From Victivallales bacterium (lineage in GTDB: Bacteria > Verrucomicrobiota > Lentisphaeria > Oligosphaerales > Lenti-02), in assembly GCA_018648945.1 (NCBI GenBank), contig JABGQJ010000443.1, forward strand, positions 1-6,484: a stretch of 6,484 bases of DNA, written 5' to 3'. Positions 1-3,488 of the stretch are shown piece after piece; position 1 is the stretch's first letter, and every line of letters begins with the position of its first letter. The notes under the pieces are model-generated. The model saw only the letters and a program-made list of their open reading frames with translations, did no database searches and was not told where the DNA came from. Both the position numbers and the translations under genes were made by a program.

Positions 1-514
1 CGTCCCCGAAGCCGAAGCTGAGCATCATGTGTGCCACATTCCGCAAGCCCCAGTCCACGAAAAACAGGTCGATGGACTCCAGATCGCCAAGGTCGAAGGT
101 CCTGTCGTAGTGCCGTACGTCGAAATCCTCCGCCGTCCGGTAGTCGCAGTTGCGGATGTTGTGAATCGTGACCTGTTCACCGTCGATGGTGGCGGATGGG
201 AGCACGGCGACATCCGGCTGCCAATCGCGGTCGTTCGATGGCCTGAGGGCAAACCAGTAGAGCAACGGCAGGCCGAGTAGGCCGACCGTCACCCTCACCG
301 CTAATCGTCTGGGGCGGATGCGGGCGAGAGCGACCGGCATGCCGACCGCCAGCAGCGGTGCCAGCACGTTCCCAAGCCAAGCAGGCAGCGGGGAGTAGAG
401 AAGAAAGAGGGCCTCCCACGCCGTCATGGCCAGCACGGCCAGCCACAGGGCGATCCAACCGAGGAGGCGCCGTCGGTGTCCCTCTCCTTGCCTTCCTGTG
501 TCGTTCTCAGCCAT
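1..514 (-). CDS. DUF4105 (Lnb N-terminal-like) membrane protein, 3' end cut by window edge
   Basis: The reading frame is open from an ATG at 514 to the left edge and gives 171 residues. An in-frame TAG lies just upstream of the ATG, and no other start is available between them. After a short basic leader, three hydrophobic segments are visible at about residues 18-40, 47-64 and 73-90. A soluble domain follows that I recognise as DUF4105 / Lnb-N from its motif order: PSNDRDWQPD (92-101), VTIHNIRNCDYR (115-126), YDRTFDLGDLESIDLFF (136-152) and AHMMLSFGFGD (161-171). The soluble domain should lie outside the inner membrane. In the Gram-positive protein Lnb this domain belongs to a lipoprotein N-acyl transacylase. 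The Gram-negative relatives with this leader have no assigned reaction that I know of, so no activity is claimed. The gene starts 16 bases after the stop of the small membrane gene on the same strand, so the two are probably co-transcribed. The family usually continues for another 150-250 residues, which fall outside the window. Confidence 0.85.
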   Translation of the reverse strand, partial: MAENDTGRQGEGHRRRLLGWIALWLAVLAMTAWEALFLLYSPLPAWLGNVLAPLLAVGMPVALARIRPRRLAVRVTVGLLGLPLLYWFALRPSNDRDWQPDVAVLPSATIDGEQVTIHNIRNCDYRTAEDFDVRHYDRTFDLGDLESIDLFFVDWGLRNVAHMMLSFGFGD

Positions 515-530
515 GCTCCGTCGGCACCCC

Positions 531-851
531 CTATCCTATGGGGGGTTCAGGGGGTGCAGGTGTCGTCTTTTGCAGGCTTAGGCTCTGGCTCGCGGCGCGA
601 GCGTCGCCCTGCGCTTTCCCCAGAACGGCGAATTCGCCTGCTCGGCAACCCGTGCAGCACATCACTTCCCAAGCTGGCCAGCCGATGAGCAGGAACATGC
701 CCACCGGCGCATAGCAGCATGACATGAAGACATTAAACGGTCCCAGCAGCCGGTGCGTGTAAAACCGCTCCTCCTTGCGGAGATAGTTCCCTGGAACAAG
801 CGCAAACACTTGCCCGATGGTGAACGCTGCTGGCAGTTCAATCTGTACCAT
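531..851 (-). CDS. Small membrane protein of unknown function, upstream partner of the DUF4105 gene
   Basis: This 106-residue protein is not recognised. I start it at the ATG at 851 (MVQIELPAAF) because GGAGGG (rev. 861-856) lies four bases upstream. The frame is open to an ATG at 950, but that start has no ribosome binding site. The first two thirds look protein-like. A mixed segment ends in the charged stretch YLRKEERFYTHR. A hydrophobic stretch of about 30 residues follows (LLGPFNVFMSCCYAPVGMFL and on to WEVM), enough for one long or two short membrane spans. The last third, after a cysteine cluster (CCTGC), turns polar and low-complexity (SQSLSLQKTTPAPPEPPIG). This may mean a shortened or frameshifted C-terminus. 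I checked the two other frames across that boundary by eye and saw no obvious continuation. The close spacing to the DUF4105 gene suggests one operon. Translation is likely; the exact extent and function are uncertain. Confidence 0.55.
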   Translation of the reverse strand: MVQIELPAAFTIGQVFALVPGNYLRKEERFYTHRLLGPFNVFMSCCYAPVGMFLLIGWPAWEVMCCTGCRAGEFAVLGKAQGDARAASQSLSLQKTTPAPPEPPIG

Positions 852-855
852 CATT

Positions 856-861
856 CCCTCC
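856..861 (-). promoter_or_regulatory. Ribosome binding site GGAGGG for the small membrane gene
   Basis: GGAGGG reads on the minus strand from 861 to 856. Two consecutive ATG codons follow, at 854 and 851. Spacing is one base to the first and four to the second, so the second (MVQIELP) is the better start. This motif is the reason for rejecting the longer frame opening at 950. Confidence 0.55.
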
Positions 862-951
862 AGTTGCGTTCTCCCCTCGCTCTGCGCAATCCCTTGGGCT
901 AACGAGCAATCATCCCTACGGGAAGTCTGGTTTCTCATCCCTGCATTCACT

Positions 952-968
952 AGATAGTATAGTTATCT
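952..968 (-). promoter_or_regulatory. AT-rich patch with possible -10 box and short inverted repeat
   Basis: In an otherwise GC-rich region, the minus strand shows TATACT (rev. 961-956), a fair -10 hexamer about 105 bases upstream of the small membrane gene. No convincing -35 hexamer lies at 16-18 bases; the nearest is TTGCAT at 20. The same patch holds the inverted repeat AGATA (952-956) / TATCT (964-968) with a seven-base spacer. It could be the operon promoter or an operator. Support comes only from composition and motif. Confidence 0.2.
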
Positions 969-1108
969 GACTCATTGGGTTATGCAAACGTCTCGCCGAT
1001 GTTCCTTGGCAAGGCAGCGGCATCTGGTTCGCGCCCACTTCCTAGCGTCTCCTACCCCGCCTGATGCCCCATTCTCGCGTTGCCTGCAGCAGTGGCTGTC
1101 TAGCCTGA

Positions 1109-1216
1109 TTAATCCACGCGCCACTGTTCCTGCCGTCGGTTTGGCCGGCCGCCAAACACCTGGTACGGGCTGGAGTCGGTGAGCAGCAGGAGAACGTCCG
1201 GACGAGCGGTTGTCAT
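1109..1216 (-). pseudogene. Probable 5' stub of a sulfatase gene (35 codons)
   Basis: A minus-strand frame runs from an ATG at 1216 to a TAA at 1111-1109. Its start is supported by GAGG (rev. 1225-1222) five bases upstream. The predicted N-terminus, MTTARPDVLLLLTDSSPYQV, matches the opening of formylglycine-dependent sulfatases: a short basic lead, R/K-P-N/D, a hydrophobic beta strand, then T-D, where the aspartate is a calcium ligand in the family. The resemblance ends after TD. The usual Q-x-R-x-D and the later C-x-P-x-R active site are missing, and the rest (VFGGRPNRRQEQWRVD) is unlike a sulfatase. A whole family member has 450-550 residues. I read it as a gene lost by deletion or rearrangement that kept its translation start. 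It might instead be a short chance frame; the start site together with the family-like opening is the only argument. Confidence 0.4.
1139..1157. repeat. Inverted repeat GTTTGGC-cggcc-GCCAAAC inside the sulfatase stub
   Basis: There are perfect seven-base arms at 1139-1145 and 1151-1157 around a five-base centre that is itself GC-palindromic. The repeat sits where the reading frame stops resembling a sulfatase. No T-run follows on either strand, so it is not a standard intrinsic terminator. It may be a rearrangement scar, a recognition site or chance. Confidence 0.35.
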
Positions 1217-1321
1217 TCCTACCTCACTGATAGCAGAAAGGAAAGCGCTGAGAGTTCCCTCGTGTTGGCGTCCGGGAGACAGAATAGGAGGCCATTCGCC
1301 GGGGGGGCAAGCGAGAATATG

Positions 1322-1334
1322 GTGATTGCATCAC
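1322..1334. promoter_or_regulatory. Short dyad GTGAT-tgc-ATCAC, possible operator
   Basis: A perfect five-base inverted repeat with a three-base spacer lies about 136 bases before the deacetylase-like start, in a region that should contain its promoter. Its size fits a dimeric regulator half-site pair, but a dyad this short can occur by chance. No regulator gene is present in the window. Confidence 0.2.
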
Positions 1335-1456
1335 GTTGGGCGCTATCGGCTTGCCAGGCACGGGGGAGCGCCCTACGTTCCCTCGACTGACAAGCATGAG
1401 CCCAATGGCCCCTAGAAGGCTGGTCTCACTGCGCAACCGCAGAGCGCCGGCCGACC

Positions 1457-1462
1457 GAGGAG
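1457..1462 (+). promoter_or_regulatory. Ribosome binding site GAGGAG for the deacetylase-like gene
   Basis: GAGGAG lies seven bases before the ATG at 1470, which is ideal spacing. A TTG at 1464 in the same frame is only one base away from the motif and is therefore unlikely to be the start. Confidence 0.7.
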
Positions 1463-1469
1463 TTTGGCT

Positions 1470-2924
1470 ATGACGGATGTGGTCTTTGCATTCGACGTCG
1501 AGGATGTGTACAACGCGGAGTCCGACGACGCGCTGCTGCAGCTCTGCCGGGTGTTTGCGGAGGAGGAAGTCCCGCTGTCGCTGTTCGTGGCGGGGGAGAA
1601 GGCCCGCACGATCCGGCAACGAGGCCGGCAAGACGTGATCGAGGCCATGGGCGAACACGAGATCTGTTACCACGGGAACTACTGGGGGGACTTCCCCGAG
1701 CCAGCTACTCTCTACGGGGCGCGACTGCCCTTCGATGAGGCGGTGGCATTCGCCCTGGATGTGGAGAGCAAGGGTCTGCACGATGTGGCCGAGATCACCG
1801 GTCAGTTCCCGGTGGCATGGTGTTGCCACCAGGCGCAGCAGTCGCTGCCCATGCAGTACGCTCTGAAGCTGGCAGGTGTGCGTTGCTGGGCTGGCGGCCC
1901 AAGGGGCTGGCTCATGAACTGGCTGAGTTGGCCGCGGTCAAACTGCGTGGTCTCGCTCCAGGGCGACTGGAAGATGGACGTCAATCCGATGCACCGGGAC
2001 CGACGCAAGCCAGCGGCCGACCCGGATCTGGATCTGCGCGCCGCCCAGGAGAGCTTCGAGGCCAGGATCACGACGACCAACTTCGTGTCCTTCGTCGGCC
2101 ACCCCGTGTGCTGGGTGACGTCGGAATGGGCGACGCTGAATCGCTACGCAACGCTGTTCCGGCGCGGGACTGCCGGACCCTATCCGCGCCCCCGCATCAG
2201 CACGTCGTCGTTGCCACGATCCCCAGCGGATCGGGCGGCCGCCATGGAGTTCGTGCGCAAGCTGCTGCGCTGGATCAAGACGCGCGACGATGTGAAGCTC
2301 ACCAACTACGCCATGCTCTGCGAGCGCGACGAGGAACCTGCCGGGCAGCAGTGGGTGGATTGGCAGCAACTGGTCGAACTGGCACGCCGGATGACGGAGC
2401 GGCTCGATGCAGTCGCAGCCTTTGGCACCAGCTTCTCGCCGGCGGATGTGACGGGGATGCTGGTGTTCGCGATGAACTACCTCTGGGAACAGGGGCGCTG
2501 GCCGGAGCAGATCCCCGTGCAACGGGTGCTGGGGCCGACCGAGGCGCCGCTCGTGAACCCGGGACCGGTGACCATCCCTCGGCAGAGCCTGTTTGCGGGC
2601 TGCCTGGCCTGCCACAGCCTGATGATGGATGACCGCCGCCTGCCAGGCAAGCTGCGCGCCAGCCAGACTGACCTCGGACCCGCCGAACTGCTGCACGCCA
2701 TTGCCTCCTTCATCCAGCGTTGGGAAGCCGATGGCGAGCTGCCCGACTCCGTCACCATCGGGCCGGCGCAGCCGCTGCCCGGCGTGGTCGACACGCCCAT
2801 CATCCAGGACCGCCGCTTCGGCTCCTCGAACATGCCGGCCGGGTTTGATGACACCCCGCTCTGGAATCTGCTACGCTGGCAATCCTGGAGCTACCGCCCC
2901 GCCGTGCCGGGGAATCCGTCATAG
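1470..2924 (+). CDS. NodB-fold polysaccharide deacetylase-like protein with C-terminal PMBR-like repeats
   Basis: The frame is complete and encodes 484 residues, starting at the ATG with GAGGAG seven bases upstream. There is no signal peptide, so it is probably cytoplasmic. The N-terminus fits the metal-dependent carbohydrate esterase 4 / NodB fold. The first strand ends in FAFDVEDVYN (6-15), with D9 and D12 in the place of the catalytic/metal aspartates. SLFVAGEKA (37-45) is typical of the second strand and helix. HEICYHGNYW (63-72) supplies H63 and H68 as possible metal ligands in place of the usual H-x3-H. FVSFVGHPVCWVTSEW (205-220) is the late histidine strand. Two C-terminal segments resemble each other and pseudomurein-binding repeats, each a helix followed by G-x-[LW]-P-x-x-[IV]-x-[VI]: about 323-352 (QGRWPEQIPV) and 403-431 (DGELPDSVTI). 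The substrate is unknown. The gene faces away from the sulfatase-like stub and stands alone on its strand. The NodB-like call is fairly safe; deacetylase activity is inference because the histidine motif is not canonical. Confidence 0.85.
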   Translation: MTDVVFAFDVEDVYNAESDDALLQLCRVFAEEEVPLSLFVAGEKARTIRQRGRQDVIEAMGEHEICYHGNYWGDFPEPATLYGARLPFDEAVAFALDVESKGLHDVAEITGQFPVAWCCHQAQQSLPMQYALKLAGVRCWAGGPRGWLMNWLSWPRSNCVVSLQGDWKMDVNPMHRDRRKPAADPDLDLRAAQESFEARITTTNFVSFVGHPVCWVTSEWATLNRYATLFRRGTAGPYPRPRISTSSLPRSPADRAAAMEFVRKLLRWIKTRDDVKLTNYAMLCERDEEPAGQQWVDWQQLVELARRMTERLDAVAAFGTSFSPADVTGMLVFAMNYLWEQGRWPEQIPVQRVLGPTEAPLVNPGPVTIPRQSLFAGCLACHSLMMDDRRLPGKLRASQTDLGPAELLHAIASFIQRWEADGELPDSVTIGPAQPLPGVVDTPIIQDRRFGSSNMPAGFDDTPLWNLLRWQSWSYRPAVPGNPS

Positions 2925-2928
2925 GGGA

Positions 2929-3105
2929 GCGCCGCCCTGAGTATCCGTCCGGATTCCTTGATACAGGCCTGAAGGGCCGGAAGATACCAGCCCAGGGGAA
3001 GGGAGGCGCCGCCCTGGGTATCCGTCCGGATTCCTTGATACAGGCCTGAAGGGCCGGGAGATACCAGCCCAGGGGAAGCGAAGCGCCGCCCTGGGTATCC
3101 GTCCG
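2929..3105 (+). repeat. 77-base tandem repeat, 2.3 copies, with internal hairpins
   Basis: Copy 1 (2929-3005) and copy 2 (3006-3082) differ at four positions by my alignment. Copy 3 is cut after 23 bases (3083-3105). The array begins five bases after the stop codon of the deacetylase-like gene. Each full unit carries a small hairpin (GGCCT-gaa-GGGCC). ATACCAG and CCCAGGG follow, then a linker, and CCCTGGG closes the stem at the start of the next copy (2991-2997 with 3012-3018; 3068-3074 with 3089-3095). The unit length is not a multiple of three, so the copies read in different frames, which argues against coding. This two-hairpin layout is like REP-type or other dispersed intergenic palindromes. 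From memory, closely similar motifs are scattered in Planctomycetota and related genomes; that is not checked. Confidence 0.85.
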
Positions 3106-3193
3106 TCCCAAGTCTGGAGTCCTGTAGGGACGAGACATGGGGGCGGCTGTTGGCTCCGCTGGCAACCCCCGCCTCAGGTTGGTCCTATGTCAC

Positions 3194-3273
3194 GCCCTGT
3201 CAGGGCTTGGTCTCTGCTGTTGCGGGAAACCCAGGCCTCCAGCCTGGGCTGGTATGGACCGCCCTGTCAGGGC
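3194..3273 (-). repeat. Inverted, diverged relative of the 77-base repeat
   Basis: Two identical hairpins, GCCCT-gtc-AGGGC (3194-3206 and 3261-3273), stand 67 bases apart. Between them is CCCAGGC-ctcca-GCCTGGG (3230-3248). Read on the minus strand the order is hairpin, ATACCAGCCCAGG, linker, CCTGGGTTTCC, hairpin. This parallels the 77-base unit read on the plus strand (hairpin, ATACCAGCCCAGG, linker, CCCTGGGTATCC, hairpin). The shared 13-base ATACCAGCCCAGG and the same order make it one family in the opposite orientation. Its sense orientation matches the minus-strand propeller gene, which ends at 3489. Confidence 0.75.
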
Positions 3274-3488
3274 TCGGAGGCAAGCGGAACTCAGCCGTGC
3301 TGCTCGACGACTCCGCCGAGCTTCAGTGCAACTCGGAAAGCCCGGGGTATACCAGCCTGCGCAGCTCGATCCCTGCATGGGAACGGGACTGGAACAGCAG
3401 GGGGTGGCCATGGGCTGGCGCTTCACTGCCAACGATACAATGGTCAAACCACACAAGCTGCATCCGCTGGTCTGGCGTGGACAGCGCA

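Larger units (their letters stand above)
852..1108. other. Non-coding spacer between the small membrane operon and the sulfatase-like stub
   Basis: Apart from the ribosome binding site at 856-861 and the AT-rich patch near 950-985, I see no gene, RNA or repeat here. Short open frames cross it on both strands, but their translations are arginine/proline/serine-rich with no start signal, as expected of unconstrained GC-rich DNA. The part from about 985 to 1108 is where the body of a sulfatase would lie if the stub at 1109-1216 had continued. The three minus-strand frames show no sulfatase-like continuation that I can recognise. Confidence 0.5.
1217..1469. other. Divergent intergenic region upstream of the deacetylase-like gene
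   Basis: This stretch separates the start of the minus-strand stub from the start of the plus-strand deacetylase-like gene, so it must hold the promoter of the latter. I see no strong -35/-10 pair. One short dyad, GTGAT-tgc-ATCAC (1322-1334), could be an operator. A 23-codon frame starting at the ATG at 1319 has no family features and a poor ribosome binding site. Confidence 0.4.
2925..3488. other. Convergent intergenic region made largely of palindromic repeats
   Basis: This 564-base gap lies between the stops of two convergent genes. It holds a 77-base tandem array (2929-3105), a diverged inverted relative (3194-3273) and an isolated ATACCAGCC fragment near 3350. The rest (about 3106-3190 and 3275-3488) shows small dyads such as GTCC-tgtag-GGAC near 3119 but no recognisable gene, tRNA or conserved RNA. 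The open frames across it on both strands translate the repeats or low-complexity sequence. No hairpin is followed by a T-run, so if the region terminates transcription from both sides it does so without classic intrinsic terminators. Confidence 0.65.

Noticed and set aside
29..280. Plus-strand open frame of 83 codons at the left edge
   Set aside because: It is antisense to the DUF4105 gene, whose motifs are unmistakable on the minus strand.
852..950. N-terminal extension of the small membrane protein from the ATG at 950
   Set aside because: No ribosome binding site precedes 950, the extra residues are polar and unlike the rest, and GGAGGG sits directly before the ATG at 851.
2601..2615. CLACH (residues 378-382), a CxxCH heme c motif in the deacetylase-like protein
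   Set aside because: There is no signal peptide and no cytochrome context. It is a single pentapeptide between two repeat segments, so chance is more likely than heme attachment.
1817..2696. Long open frames on both strands inside the deacetylase-like gene (271 and 252 codons)
   Set aside because: These are alternative frames of GC-rich coding DNA, rich in Arg/Gly/Ala, without family motifs. The 1470-2924 frame has the clear domain signature and start site.
2800..3165. Minus-strand open frame of 121 codons with internally similar peptides
   Set aside because: It translates the 77-base repeat and the end of the gene on the other strand. The unit is not a multiple of three, so copies appear in different frames, and there is no ribosome binding site.
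2925..3370. CRISPR array
   Set aside because: There are only 2.3 near-identical contiguous units with no variable spacers, and no cas gene is in the window.
3365..3488. tRNA or structured RNA before the propeller gene's end
   Set aside because: No cloverleaf, T-loop consensus or strong extended stem could be found by eye.
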